From assembly GCA_964396845.1 (NCBI GenBank), contig CAYNGH010000103.1:1-12154 (forward strand): a stretch of 12,154 nucleotides of DNA. The letters are read 5' to 3'. The notes under the pieces are model-generated. The model was not told the DNA's origin and made no database searches. It saw only the letters and a program-made list of their open reading frames with translations. The stretch comes from CAYNGH01 sp964396845. Lineage in GTDB: Bacteria; Vulcanimicrobiota; JAJTBE01; CAYNGH01. Shown one piece after another: positions 1-7,584 of this stretch. Each line of letters starts with the position of its first letter. Position 1 is the first letter of the stretch. Both the position numbers and the translations under genes were made by a program.

Positions 1-1
1 C

Positions 2-394
2 GATGGATGGAAACCGGAAGTCCACGCAGGCCATGTGACCATGACTTCTCCAAAAAGCCCTGATCTGGAGCTGGTACTCCTGGAAGTTGGGAAAACTGGA
101 AGCAGTCTTGACAGTTTCTACAATGAATACAAGGACCCGGAAAAGAATGAATCCCTCAAGGAGTTCAATCTGAAGCTGACGGAAACTCAAACAATGGAAG
201 TGGCTGGAATGGGAGCCTATTACCTGAAATTTCAATCCAAAGAGAAGAGCTTCGGCCATATCCTTTTTACCAGGGATGGCCATCAGTTCATTCTGGCCCT
301 GAAAACGCCCCTGAAGGAATATGCAAAAAACGAACCAATCCTGATGAAAGCAGCTCAGACTCTGCAGTTTTACAAACCCCGACAAGTTAAATAA
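2..394 (+). CDS. C-terminal part of a PsbP/DUF1795-like protein (5' end outside window)
   Basis: The reading frame is open from the first bases of the window to a TAA at 392-394, so the gene almost certainly begins upstream. A GTG at 35 and an ATG at 41 lie in frame, but neither has a convincing ribosome binding site. The visible part (about 130 residues) alternates short strands and helices. Its features are a DLELVLLEV strand near the start, a helical segment with SLDSFYNEYK, a VAGMGAYYLKF strand, a GHQFILALKTP strand, and a final helix ending in AAQTLQFYKP. This order resembles the PsbP/DUF1795 fold, in which a small lipoprotein or secreted domain ends in a helix followed by a hydrophobic strand. 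The resemblance is my reading of the pattern, not a database match. No catalytic motif is visible. It converges on the minus-strand gene ending at 414. Confidence 0.6.
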   Translation, partial: DGWKPEVHAGHVTMTSPKSPDLELVLLEVGKTGSSLDSFYNEYKDPEKNESLKEFNLKLTETQTMEVAGMGAYYLKFQSKEKSFGHILFTRDGHQFILALKTPLKEYAKNEPILMKAAQTLQFYKPRQVK

Positions 395-400
395 TTGCCC

Positions 401-420
401 GCCCTCAGGTTTGTCAGGGC
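401..420. terminator. Weak hairpin between convergent genes
   Basis: GCCCT at 401-405 pairs with AGGGC at 416-420 across a 10-base loop, in the short gap between two convergent stop codons. It overlaps the minus-strand stop codon. AT-rich sequence lies on the left (TTAAATAATT), which would be downstream for minus-strand transcription. There is no clean T-run, so a terminator role is only a guess. Confidence 0.22.
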
Positions 421-1268
421 TTGTGAGAATACTCCCGGTATTTAAAATCTTCAGCTTTGATGCCAGAGATCTCCCTGACGATATAATCCGCCATGAACAG
501 GTGGATCCCTGATTCTGCCCCTGCCACAAGGCGGTAGTCGGCGTAATATGCCTTGAGTCCCTTGGATTCGGTATATATCTTGAGAAGCTCATCCCGGAGG
601 CCTTCAGCTCCCTGGCGTTGGAAAATCACAGGATGTTTCCGGTATATCACAATAGCCCTGCCGGGAATAATCATTCCTTCTTCCCTTATAGATCGCACTG
701 GAAGAGTCCCCCGGGAGAAAGCCTCGGTGATCCGGGATATCCAGATATCATGACGGTCTTCCTCTAACTCCCCGTCAACATAAGTGACTATCTCCTCCAG
801 CATCTTTGTTAGAACCAGGAAATTGTCGTCCTTTGTTTCGGATATTCTCTTGACCAGATCACTGGAGAGAACCCTCAGATAAACCTTGTTGGTAAAACGG
901 GACTGCATATACAGGGATTCGCCGGGCTTGAGGATGTCGGCTTTGCCGATACGCCGGGCCACTTCCAGAATCTCCGCCACATCCGCCACGTACTCCGGCT
1001 GAGCGCCTCCCGGCCCCGATGCGGGATCCCCAGGCATATTCACCGAGGTCATCTTCATGTAACAGGCTCCCAGCCCCGGCACATAAATGCCGCAACGGTA
1101 AGCGGGAAAACGGGTGCCGACTCTGGTGAGATACAGAACCGTTTCCACAATATTTTTCTGCCCTTCTCTCCAGTCACCGGCCCTGGCCGATGGGGTAAAG
1201 ACAACCCCGATAAATACTGCTAAAACAAGCAAGATAAGAACTGTCCTGATTGTCTTGGCCCTGCTCAT
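414..1268 (-). CDS. Secreted or periplasmic protein of unknown function, coupled to the rhomboid gene
   Basis: A 284-residue protein that I do not recognise. Residues 1-30 form a classic signal peptide: positive SRAKTIR, a hydrophobic stretch at about 9-24, then SARA before GDW with likely cleavage after A30. The mature part has two cysteines (C59 and C69) in a Gly- and Pro-rich segment, which could form a disulfide outside the cytoplasm. A Pro/Gly loop at about 79-91 follows, then a mostly helical middle (about 92-190) with many acidic residues (EEIVTYVDGELEED). A strand-like segment IIPGRAIVIYR lies at about 200-210, and the C-terminus is helical. No lipobox or catalytic motif is seen. Its ATG overlaps the rhomboid TAA by one base (TAATG at 1268), so it is probably translated by coupling and shares the rhomboid promoter. 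An AGAGAGGA stretch about 12 bases upstream is a poorly spaced SD. It may work with the protease, but only gene order supports that. Confidence 0.8.
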   Translation of the reverse strand: MSRAKTIRTVLILLVLAVFIGVVFTPSARAGDWREGQKNIVETVLYLTRVGTRFPAYRCGIYVPGLGACYMKMTSVNMPGDPASGPGGAQPEYVADVAEILEVARRIGKADILKPGESLYMQSRFTNKVYLRVLSSDLVKRISETKDDNFLVLTKMLEEIVTYVDGELEEDRHDIWISRITEAFSRGTLPVRSIREEGMIIPGRAIVIYRKHPVIFQRQGAEGLRDELLKIYTESKGLKAYYADYRLVAGAESGIHLFMADYIVREISGIKAEDFKYREYSHKP

Positions 1269-2119
1269 TACCAGTAGTCATCCTCTCTTCTCTGGTTTCT
1301 TCCCGTCATCCTGAAGGAGGCGGAGGCCTCCCCGGGATCCTCCAGGTATGGGGCCCGATACACCCCGAAAGAACCATCCGGGCCGGGCTGTGGACCGCTA
1401 TCGTCATATACGGGAATATCCCCATCTTCGATGGCGATGTCCCGGAATGTCTGTTCCTTGTGCCAGAACACCTTTATCATTCCAAGGAGAACAAAGGGGC
1501 CCAGAATGATGAAGGCCACCACAAACCCGCCGATATGCGCACCGTATGCCACCGGGGAGAACCCTCCCGACGATGCATGGGAGAAAAGCTGCATTACAAA
1601 CCACATCCCGATGGCCCAGAAACTGGCCAGCTTGAAGGTGCCCCACCGGATGATAAATACAATGAATATGAAGTAAAAAAAGCGGATTTTATTCCGGGGA
1701 AACATCAGAAGATATGCTCCCAGCAGGGCGGAAATGGCCCCGGAAGCTCCGATGGTGGGGATGTTCTGCAGTTGGGGGCCAATCATATTCATATGAAAGA
1801 GGTTTGCCGCGGCCCCGGTAAGCAGGTAAAAAATCAGAAAGCCAATGTGTCCTAACTTGTCTTCAACATTGTCCCCGACAATATGGAGATAGAGCATGTT
1901 TCCCAAGAGATGAAACAAACTGCCATGGAGAAAAATCGAAGTGAAATATGTCGAGGGTACTGCCTGGGAAGGGATGAAGCCGTACTGGAGAATAATATCC
2001 CGGTATTCCTTTGTGAATCCGAATATCAGGAAAATCGCCACATTTAAGACAAGAATGGTGTATGTGACAATGGGCCTTCGCCGGGTGGGATTATCATCGC
2101 TGATGGGTATGAAAAACAT
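1268..2119 (-). CDS. Rhomboid family intramembrane serine protease
   Basis: Rhomboids cut membrane proteins inside the lipid bilayer with a Ser-His dyad. In this 283-residue protein the serine is S126 in GASG (124-127) and the histidine is H195 in AYGAHIGG (191-198). The oxyanion-side pair of GlpG (HxxxN) is H70 and N74, in the segment HGSLFHLLGNMLYL. The N-terminus DDNPTRRRPIVTY is typical of bacterial and archaeal rhomboids. Hydrophobic spans lie at about 17-35, 67-84, 90-108, 122-140, 147-158, 166-180 and 191-213. A hydrophilic tail of about 65 residues, rich in Asp, Gly and Pro, follows and is probably cytoplasmic or disordered. The ATG at 2117-2119 is supported by GGAG on the minus strand (2126-2129) six bases upstream. 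It is the first gene of a two-gene operon and is divergent from the glycosyltransferase operon. The family call is firm; the substrate is unknown. Confidence 0.93.
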   Translation of the reverse strand: MFFIPISDDNPTRRRPIVTYTILVLNVAIFLIFGFTKEYRDIILQYGFIPSQAVPSTYFTSIFLHGSLFHLLGNMLYLHIVGDNVEDKLGHIGFLIFYLLTGAAANLFHMNMIGPQLQNIPTIGASGAISALLGAYLLMFPRNKIRFFYFIFIVFIIRWGTFKLASFWAIGMWFVMQLFSHASSGGFSPVAYGAHIGGFVVAFIILGPFVLLGMIKVFWHKEQTFRDIAIEDGDIPVYDDSGPQPGPDGSFGVYRAPYLEDPGEASASFRMTGRNQRREDDYW

Positions 2120-2398
2120 CTTTCTCTCCGGGATGCGGTTGCAAATATCGCCAACAATCTAATTCTTTGAATCAAATTAAAAAATCGATTCAATTTTGAA
2201 GAATATCTGTTCTAATTTTATCCAATGTTTCATGCCTTGTCAATGATAATGACAAAATGCTCGACAATCCTGTCAATAGTCAGAGCAACCTGAGAAGGCT
2301 TCTCTGCGGGAATAATTATCCCTTTCCAAACATACCCCGGCAATGGAGGATTTTTGCCGGCTTTCCAAAAACAAGTTAATTCATAAGGAGGCTTCATC
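2120..2398. promoter_or_regulatory. Divergent intergenic region with inverted repeats
   Basis: 279 bases separate the rhomboid start from the first glycosyltransferase and hold no supported gene. Promoters for both operons should lie here, but no clear -35/-10 pair stands out. The sequence shows several inverted repeats. TTGAATC (2166-2172) pairs with GATTCAA (2186-2192) within an AT-rich block at 2160-2225. TTGTCA (2237-2242) and TGACAA (2250-2255) are separated by 7 bases. GAGAAG-G-CTTCTC lies at 2292-2304. CCGGCAA (2337-2343) pairs with TTGCCGG (2354-2360). Any of these could be a regulator site or RNA hairpin. Function is inferred only from position. Confidence 0.5.
2337..2360 (+). promoter_or_regulatory. 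7-bp hairpin in the presumed leader of the glycosyltransferase operon
   Basis: CCGGCAA and TTGCCGG form a perfect 7-bp stem with a 10-base loop (2344-2353). It ends 24 bases before the AAGGAGG ribosome binding site at 2385-2391. The loop itself contains GGAGGA. No T-run follows on either strand, so it does not look like an intrinsic terminator. A role in mRNA stability or leader control is possible but unproven. Confidence 0.35.
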
Positions 2399-3310
2399 TT
2401 GGCATTGACAATCAGCGTGGTTTTTGGATCCCGCAACCGGGCGGATCTGCTGGCGGGGTCCATTGAAAGCCTTGACCGGCAGAAGGGGATCGACCCTGAT
2501 AAACTGGAATTTGTTGTAGTGGATGATGGCTCCCAGGATCATACCACCGATAAAATTCGTGGATTGAAGACCCGTTCACCCCTGCACTATTTCCGGCAGG
2601 AATGGCAGGGGATTTCCGTTGCCCGCAACAGGGCCGTGGCCGAGGCCCGGGGGGATATTATTGTCTTTGTGGATGATGATGTCATCGCCCCGGAGAATTT
2701 TCTTCTGACCCACCGACGGCAGTTTGAAAAAGGTGAAGATATTCTGGTGCGGGGGCCGATTATCGTGGTTCACAAGTATGAGCCTGTGAAGGATTTTGTC
2801 CCCACCCTGGTCAACCGTGACCGGATGGCTTTCTGCGGATGCAATGCCTCGGTTCTGCGCTCCACTTTCAACCGGCTGGGGGGGTTTGACGAGGAATTCG
2901 GCGAATACGGTTATGAGGATAACGAGTTCGGCTGGAGACTGGGGATGTCGGGGGTCAAGACCCATTTTGTCCTGGATGCATTTATTTTTCACTATAAACC
3001 CGTTGTGGGCCGAGAAACCGGCAAGGACCTGGAAGAAATGATCCACCGGGCAGAATCCATGGGCCGGATGGGATGGAAATATTACCAGAAGCATCGTCAC
3101 TGGAAGATCCGCCTGGCAGTGGGACTTCATCCCCTCACATACTACTATTCCAGATTGTTGAATAACGGACTGGTTGCCCGGTGGTCAAAAGAGCTGATTG
3201 ATCGGGGTGTTGCCGTCGGGAACCCGGTTCTTCATGGTTTTCTTTCCAAAAGGATTTTTCAGCATTATTATTTAAAAAGTATCCGACAAGCAATAAGTCA
3301 GGACAGGTGA
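2399..3310 (+). CDS. Family 2 (GT-A fold) glycosyltransferase, first of three
   Basis: Predicted cytoplasmic inverting glycosyltransferase using a nucleotide-sugar donor. In its 303 residues, the GT2 landmarks are the N-terminal strand ISVVFGSRNR (5-14) and VVVDDGS (39-45), which contacts the nucleotide. The metal-binding DxD lies in FVDDDV (90-95). The acceptor-side GFDEEF (162-167) and GYEDNEFGWRL (171-181) carry the likely catalytic base E173/D174, and FHYK (197-200) supplies a second metal ligand. The ED-x-E-x-G-x-R-L signature is typical of the C-terminal galactosyltransferase-like half. There is no membrane span, so it is not a synthase-type GT2. The TTG start is chosen because AAGGAGG (2385-2391) sits seven bases ahead and the protein then begins exactly at the first beta strand. 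It is the first gene of a four-gene operon, five bases from the next. Donor and acceptor cannot be told from sequence. Confidence 0.92.
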   Translation: MALTISVVFGSRNRADLLAGSIESLDRQKGIDPDKLEFVVVDDGSQDHTTDKIRGLKTRSPLHYFRQEWQGISVARNRAVAEARGDIIVFVDDDVIAPENFLLTHRRQFEKGEDILVRGPIIVVHKYEPVKDFVPTLVNRDRMAFCGCNASVLRSTFNRLGGFDEEFGEYGYEDNEFGWRLGMSGVKTHFVLDAFIFHYKPVVGRETGKDLEEMIHRAESMGRMGWKYYQKHRHWKIRLAVGLHPLTYYYSRLLNNGLVARWSKELIDRGVAVGNPVLHGFLSKRIFQHYYLKSIRQAISQDR

Positions 3311-3315
3311 ACTAA

Positions 3316-4272
3316 TTGGCCATTGATATTTCCGTTCAGATTTGCACTTACAACCGCAGGGATCTGATTGCCAAATCCTTGGATGCCTTATTTTCCCAGG
3401 ATTATCCCAGGGACAGATATGAAATTGTCCTGGTGGATGACGGCTCCTCTGATGGCACCGGAGAGATGATTAAATCCCTGGACGCTCCCTGCCGGTTGAA
3501 TTATTCATATCAGGAAAACGCCGGCCTTGCCACTGCAAGGAACAAAGGGATTCGGGCTGCCATGGGTGAATTCATCCTGTTTGTGGATGATGACATAATG
3601 GCGTCAAAAAGCCTCCTCTCAGAGCATGTGATGACCCACCGCGCCCATCCTAAAAGTGTGGTGCGGGGATGGGTGAACCATGTGGATGACCTGGAAAAAA
3701 CCGATGATAAAATCCCCCGGTTTACCATGCAGGACATCTCCACGGCGTTCTTCTGGACATCCAACGTATCAGTGGCCCGGGAATACCTGGAAGCCGCGGG
3801 AATGTTCGATGAAACCTTCAAGGAATATGGCTGGGAGGACCTGGAGTTGGGACTGCGCTTGAAATCTCTGGGCCTGAAACTGCAGTATAACCGGGATGCA
3901 GTGGTATTTCACTACAAGAGCCGGTGGAAGAAATCCGACATCCCCAAGCTCCTGAAACAAGCCCGATCCAAAGGACGTACCGCGGTTCTTTTTCTGGACA
4001 AGCACCCCACCATGCGGGTCAAAATGGCCACGGGGATATACTCTGCCCGGTTTCTGTGGAATGATCTCATGGAAATGGGAGGCCTGGGCAAGGAGTTCTG
4101 TCTTAACTCCATCGAGAAACACGATGGGGAAGAGCTGGTGGGACTGCCCCTTTTTTGTGCTCACCAGCTATACAAGTTTGAATATTTCCGGACCATCCGC
4201 AACGAAATGGAGGAGCGGGAAAACGGTAAACAAGATGACAACAGCCCCACCCCGCAACAGGAATCCCAGTGA
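3316..4272 (+). CDS. Family 2 glycosyltransferase, second of three
   Basis: A 318-residue relative of the preceding gene with the same domain order. ISVQICTYNR (5-14) is the first strand and VLVDDGSSDGT (38-48) the nucleotide site. FVDDDI (89-94) holds the DxD. The switch-region motif is GMFDETF (162-168), the catalytic segment is YGWEDLELGLRL (171-182) with E174/D175, and VFHYK (197-201) is the metal-ligand segment. It starts at TTG 3316, with AGGTGA (3305-3310) overlapping the previous stop codon as SD. It ends in a charged, Gln-rich tail of about 20 residues that the neighbours lack, and its stop overlaps the next start by four bases (GTGA). It probably adds one sugar of the same glycan as its neighbours. 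No transmembrane segment is seen. The sugar specificity is unknown. Confidence 0.92.
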   Translation: MAIDISVQICTYNRRDLIAKSLDALFSQDYPRDRYEIVLVDDGSSDGTGEMIKSLDAPCRLNYSYQENAGLATARNKGIRAAMGEFILFVDDDIMASKSLLSEHVMTHRAHPKSVVRGWVNHVDDLEKTDDKIPRFTMQDISTAFFWTSNVSVAREYLEAAGMFDETFKEYGWEDLELGLRLKSLGLKLQYNRDAVVFHYKSRWKKSDIPKLLKQARSKGRTAVLFLDKHPTMRVKMATGIYSARFLWNDLMEMGGLGKEFCLNSIEKHDGEELVGLPLFCAHQLYKFEYFRTIRNEMEERENGKQDDNSPTPQQESQ

Positions 4273-5159
4273 AGTTCAGCATAGTTATCCCCACCTATAA
4301 TCGGGTTGACAAGCTCGGAGTGGTACTGGAATCCCTCCGGGACCAGGACTATCCTCAGGAGGATTATGAAATTCTCCTTTCTGATTCAGGTTCCACCGAC
4401 GGCACTCCTGAGCTGGTTCAAAAGCTCAGCCTGCCCAACCTGCGATTCGTGGTGGGGGAGAACACCGGGCGATCCGGCGCCCGCAACCGGGGAATAAAAG
4501 AAGCCACAGGAGAGATTATTCTTTTTACCGATGCTGATATTATCGCAGATCCCGGCCTTCTGTCCCATCACCACAAGGCTCACCGGGATAATCCCCGTTG
4601 CGCGGTGGTCGGTTGCGAGGTACAGGTAGATTCCCTGGATGAATATGATAAGGTTCGGGGAAAAAGAGAACTTTTCCGCACCCTGCATCCTTCCTCCCGG
4701 AAAAAACTGCCCTGGCTGTATTTTCTCACGGGGAATGCATCGGTAAGCCGTGAGAAGCTGATTGAAGCAGGTCTGTTTGATGAGGATTTTCAGGGTTATG
4801 GTCACGAAGACCTGGAACTGGGTTACCGGCTGGAAAAAGCAGGGGTGATAATCCTCCACGAAGCAGGAGCAGTGAACTATCACTGGCATCCAGTGGGTTT
4901 TGAGGAAAACTGCCGGAGGCGACGGCTGGCGGGAATCTCCACGGTTCGCTTCTTCAACAAGCACCGGGACCCCCGAATCAAACTCCTGCTGGGGTGGAAT
5001 CCTTTCAACTTTGCGATGCACACTATCTTGAAAAATAATCCAAAAACTCTGGAATGGATGGCGGGGAAAGCCCGGGAGCCGGGTTTTTTCCGGGAACTGG
5101 TATATCAATACTACTGGACCGACGGGATAAAAGAGGGGATGAGATCAACAGGTGAGTAA
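4269..5159 (+). CDS. Family 2 glycosyltransferase, third of three
   Basis: A 296-residue GT2 enzyme. The motifs are FSIVIPTYNR (3-12), LLSDSGSTDGT (36-46), a DxD in the form FTDADI (86-91), and NASVSREKL in the acceptor region. The catalytic GYGHEDLELGYRL lies at 176-188 with E180/D181, followed by a His-rich YHWHPVG (204-210) where the other two have HYK. Its DSGS and DAD variants differ from the DDGS and DDD of the two upstream copies, which suggests a different donor or acceptor. The GTG start at 4269 overlaps the upstream TGA (GTGA) and has AGGA (4259-4262) six bases ahead. It overlaps the next gene by eight bases. The SGARNRG stretch (69-75) is a conserved part of the nucleotide-binding half. 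Confidence 0.92.
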   Translation: MKFSIVIPTYNRVDKLGVVLESLRDQDYPQEDYEILLSDSGSTDGTPELVQKLSLPNLRFVVGENTGRSGARNRGIKEATGEIILFTDADIIADPGLLSHHHKAHRDNPRCAVVGCEVQVDSLDEYDKVRGKRELFRTLHPSSRKKLPWLYFLTGNASVSREKLIEAGLFDEDFQGYGHEDLELGYRLEKAGVIILHEAGAVNYHWHPVGFEENCRRRRLAGISTVRFFNKHRDPRIKLLLGWNPFNFAMHTILKNNPKTLEWMAGKAREPGFFRELVYQYYWTDGIKEGMRSTGE

Positions 5160-6201
5160 GAATAATATCGATCAGCGGTATATTAAAAAAATCCTGCTTA
5201 TCAGAATGGATGCCCTGGGGGACAGTATCCTGACCACTCCCCTGATTAATACTCTCCACAAAAACTGGCCCGGTGTCACCATCGATGTCCTGTCAACTCC
5301 ATACACCAGACAGTTTTTTTCTCAGGTTCCCGGAGTGAACCGGGTAATCCCCTTCCGGGGCGGGAAGATTCTCGATAATTACGCCTTCTTTCGAAAAGTA
5401 GCCCACGAGTTTCATGACCTGGTTCTGGCGGCATCTCCCACTCAAAATACATACCTGGCCAGCCGGCTTTCCCGATCGCCATACCGGGTGGGAATAATAT
5501 ACCAGGAACGTCCCCTGGTGGCTCTTGCTCAATCTCTGTATAATATATTTACTCATCCTGTGTATGCATCACCCAGGGAAGCAATGTCAAAGGGGAAACC
5601 CTCGCCTCATGAGGTGGAGCAGGTACTTTCCCTGTGCGGGCCTCTGGGAATAACAGACCTGGATCGCCATTTATCTTTTGTCCCCAATGATGATGAAATA
5701 TTTGAAGCCCGGCAACTCTTTGAACAGTGGGGATTCAGTGAAATCCCGGTTTTCTGTGTTCACCTGTCCCAAAAGTGGATTCAGGATTCATGGGAGGAAT
5801 CTCACATAGTCCAGCTGGTGGAATCAATTCTGAAGGCACTCGGCAATGGGGGGATTCTCATCACCCATGGCCCCGGAGAGAAGGCTCTTGGCGCCGGGAT
5901 GGAAAAAGCCTTCGCCCATCAGCCCTTGATCCGGTGCCGGGGAGATATGTCCGTGGGATTGTGGGCTTCTCTGATAAAACTCTGCCGGGGAGTCATCACC
6001 CCCGACACCTCCGCCATCCATGTGGGATCCGCCATGGGAGTCCCCGTGGCAGTGATATATTCTCCCCATGACTTCCTTATGAATTCCACCAAGTTTGCCC
6101 CATGGCAGGTGCCAAAACTGATAATCAAACGAGGGGATCCGGCAACAGACATCCAGAAAATCAGCCGGTGGACGGAAAAAACAACACAATGGAAAAAGTG
6201 A
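5152..6201 (+). CDS. GT9 (ADP-heptose:LPS heptosyltransferase-like) glycosyltransferase
   Basis: This 349-residue protein has the two-domain GT-B plan of family GT9 (WaaC/WaaF/RfaF type), which moves heptose or related sugars onto a lipid-linked or surface glycan. The N-terminal signature ILLIRMDALGDSILTTP (14-30) carries D20, at the place of the catalytic Asp of WaaC. A second Rossmann-like half starts near FCVHLS (201-206). The donor-site motif TPDTSAIHVGSAMGVPV lies at 283-299, with D285 and H290. Length is normal for the family and no membrane segment is seen. The GTG start at 5152 overlaps the preceding gene by eight bases and lacks a strong SD, so coupling is likely. Family membership does not prove LPS: GT9 enzymes also occur in organisms without classical LPS. 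It is the last gene of the operon and ends 18 bases from the convergent lysA, with no terminator hairpin seen between them. Confidence 0.92.
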   Translation: MSKNNIDQRYIKKILLIRMDALGDSILTTPLINTLHKNWPGVTIDVLSTPYTRQFFSQVPGVNRVIPFRGGKILDNYAFFRKVAHEFHDLVLAASPTQNTYLASRLSRSPYRVGIIYQERPLVALAQSLYNIFTHPVYASPREAMSKGKPSPHEVEQVLSLCGPLGITDLDRHLSFVPNDDEIFEARQLFEQWGFSEIPVFCVHLSQKWIQDSWEESHIVQLVESILKALGNGGILITHGPGEKALGAGMEKAFAHQPLIRCRGDMSVGLWASLIKLCRGVITPDTSAIHVGSAMGVPVAVIYSPHDFLMNSTKFAPWQVPKLIIKRGDPATDIQKISRWTEKTTQWKK

Positions 6202-6219
6202 GTTTTCTGTCTTTGCCTT

Positions 6220-7584
6220 TTACAACCCTGCCATGCATTCCTCCCCGGCGCAGGGGCTGTTGAAGATTCTCTCGGGCAGGAGTTGTCTTGCGGTGATGTC
6301 TTCGTAGGTTTCCCGGCGTACCATCAGTTCTGCATTTCCACTGCAAAGGAGAACTTCCCCGGGGCGGGGGATGCTGTTGTAGTTGCTGGCCATGGATTGG
6401 TTGTAAGCCCCGGTGTTGAAGACGCACAGAATATCTCCCGCTTCAACCGGTGGCAGGGAAATGTCCTCGATGAGAATATCCCCTGATTCGCAGTATCTGC
6501 CTGCCACAGTTACTTTCCCCGACGAGTCATCTCCTGGTTTGTTTGCTATGACTGCTTCATATTCCGCCTGATACATGGCGGGCCTGGGGTTGTCGGCCAT
6601 ACCGCCGTCCACTGCAATATACAGGGTCCCCCCGGGGACTTGTTTCCGGGTGCCCACGGTGTAGAGGGTAACCCCTGCTGTGCCGATGATGGAACGCCCC
6701 GGCTCAAGGATCACCGTGGGTTCTTCGAGGCGGAATTTTCTGGTGTTTTCCCTGATGGATTCAATCAGAGTCCGGGCCAGCTTGTAACGGGACGGGGGAT
6801 GCTCTCCTGCGGTATAGCGGATTCCCAGTCCTCCTCCCACATTTATTTCCGTAAGATTCAGGTGGTGTCGATCCCGGATTCTGGCAAACCGCTCCAGGAT
6901 GATGGCCACTTCGTCGTGAAACACTTCCAGCTCGAATATCTGGGAGCCGATATGGGCATGAAGTCCTGTCAAATCGAGGTTGTGATACTCCTTGACAATC
7001 AGTTTCACTGCATCGTTGATCTGGGACAGGTCAAATCCGAATTTGCTGTCGATGTGACCGGTGCGGATATACTGATGGGTATGGCATTCGATTCCCGGGG
7101 TGATCCGGAGCAGGATTTTGATTGTCCGGTTCATTTCAACTGCAGTTTTGTTGAGCATTTCAAGCTCAACGAAGTTATCCGCCACGATCCGGCCCACATT
7201 GCTGGATATGGCCATCCTGATTTCATCATGCGACTTGTTGTTGCCGTTGAAGGAAACATCCTCCATGGGGAATCCTGCCTTCTGAGCGATAAAAATCTCC
7301 CCGCCGGAAACCACCTCCAGCCCGTAGCCTTCCTGATGCAGGATGGTGCAGATGGTTTTGTTGATGTTGGCCTTGGACGCATACATCATCCGGATCTTGT
7401 CGTAATCATCGAAGGCCCGCCAGTATTCCCGACAGCTCTGGCGAAGGGAGATTTCATCTATCGCATAAAGGGGAGTGCCGAATTTTCTTGCCAGGTCAAC
7501 ACAGTCGCAACCGCCTATCTCAAGGTGTCCATTGCTGTTGATTCTTGCACTGGCAGGCATTATAAGCTGGTTTATGGTTTTCAT
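6220..7584 (-). CDS. lysA: Diaminopimelate decarboxylase (last step of lysine synthesis)
   Basis: A PLP enzyme that decarboxylates meso-diaminopimelate to L-lysine in the cytoplasm. It has 454 residues. The PLP-binding lysine is K71 in YASKAN. The alanine-racemase-type barrel motifs are VVSGGE (91-96), GLHAHIGSQ (207-215), VGGGLG (249-254) and EPGRS (294-298). The C-terminal domain has GRYCESGD (362-369, with C365 and E366 contributed across the dimer) and GAYNQSMASNYN (392-403, Y394). The CESGD motif favours LysA over ornithine/arginine decarboxylase or biosynthetic relatives. The ATG at 7582-7584 is chosen for its AAGGAGA (7590-7596). An in-frame ATG at 7633-7635 also follows a GGAGG, but with only three bases of spacing, and would add 17 residues. 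The C-terminus ends in an unusual tail with CAGEEC (445-450). It is transcribed alone, with divergent and convergent neighbours. Confidence 0.95.
   Translation of the reverse strand: MKTINQLIMPASARINSNGHLEIGGCDCVDLARKFGTPLYAIDEISLRQSCREYWRAFDDYDKIRMMYASKANINKTICTILHQEGYGLEVVSGGEIFIAQKAGFPMEDVSFNGNNKSHDEIRMAISSNVGRIVADNFVELEMLNKTAVEMNRTIKILLRITPGIECHTHQYIRTGHIDSKFGFDLSQINDAVKLIVKEYHNLDLTGLHAHIGSQIFELEVFHDEVAIILERFARIRDRHHLNLTEINVGGGLGIRYTAGEHPPSRYKLARTLIESIRENTRKFRLEEPTVILEPGRSIIGTAGVTLYTVGTRKQVPGGTLYIAVDGGMADNPRPAMYQAEYEAVIANKPGDDSSGKVTVAGRYCESGDILIEDISLPPVEAGDILCVFNTGAYNQSMASNYNSIPRPGEVLLCSGNAELMVRRETYEDITARQLLPERIFNSPCAGEECMAGL

Noticed and set aside
1250..1855. 201-codon plus-strand open frame opposite the rhomboid gene
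   Set aside because: The opposite strand has a complete rhomboid with catalytic Ser and His; this frame has no recognisable features and no SD.
2243..2260. Fur-box-like GATAATGA stretch
   Set aside because: Only part of one half resembles a Fur site, and the rest does not fit the 19-base consensus. It is better described as an unassigned inverted repeat.
2230..2398. Small minus-strand open frame (55 residues from the inner ATG) in the intergenic region
   Set aside because: The translation looks fairly protein-like (WKGIIIPAEKPSQVALTIDRIVEHF), but the ATG has no SD and overlaps the SD/start area of the divergent GT2 gene. I could not support it without conservation data.
4386..5108. 240-codon open frame on the minus strand opposite the third GT2 gene
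   Set aside because: It is codon-aligned with a clear glycosyltransferase; the product is low-quality sequence rich in Gln, Pro and Phe.
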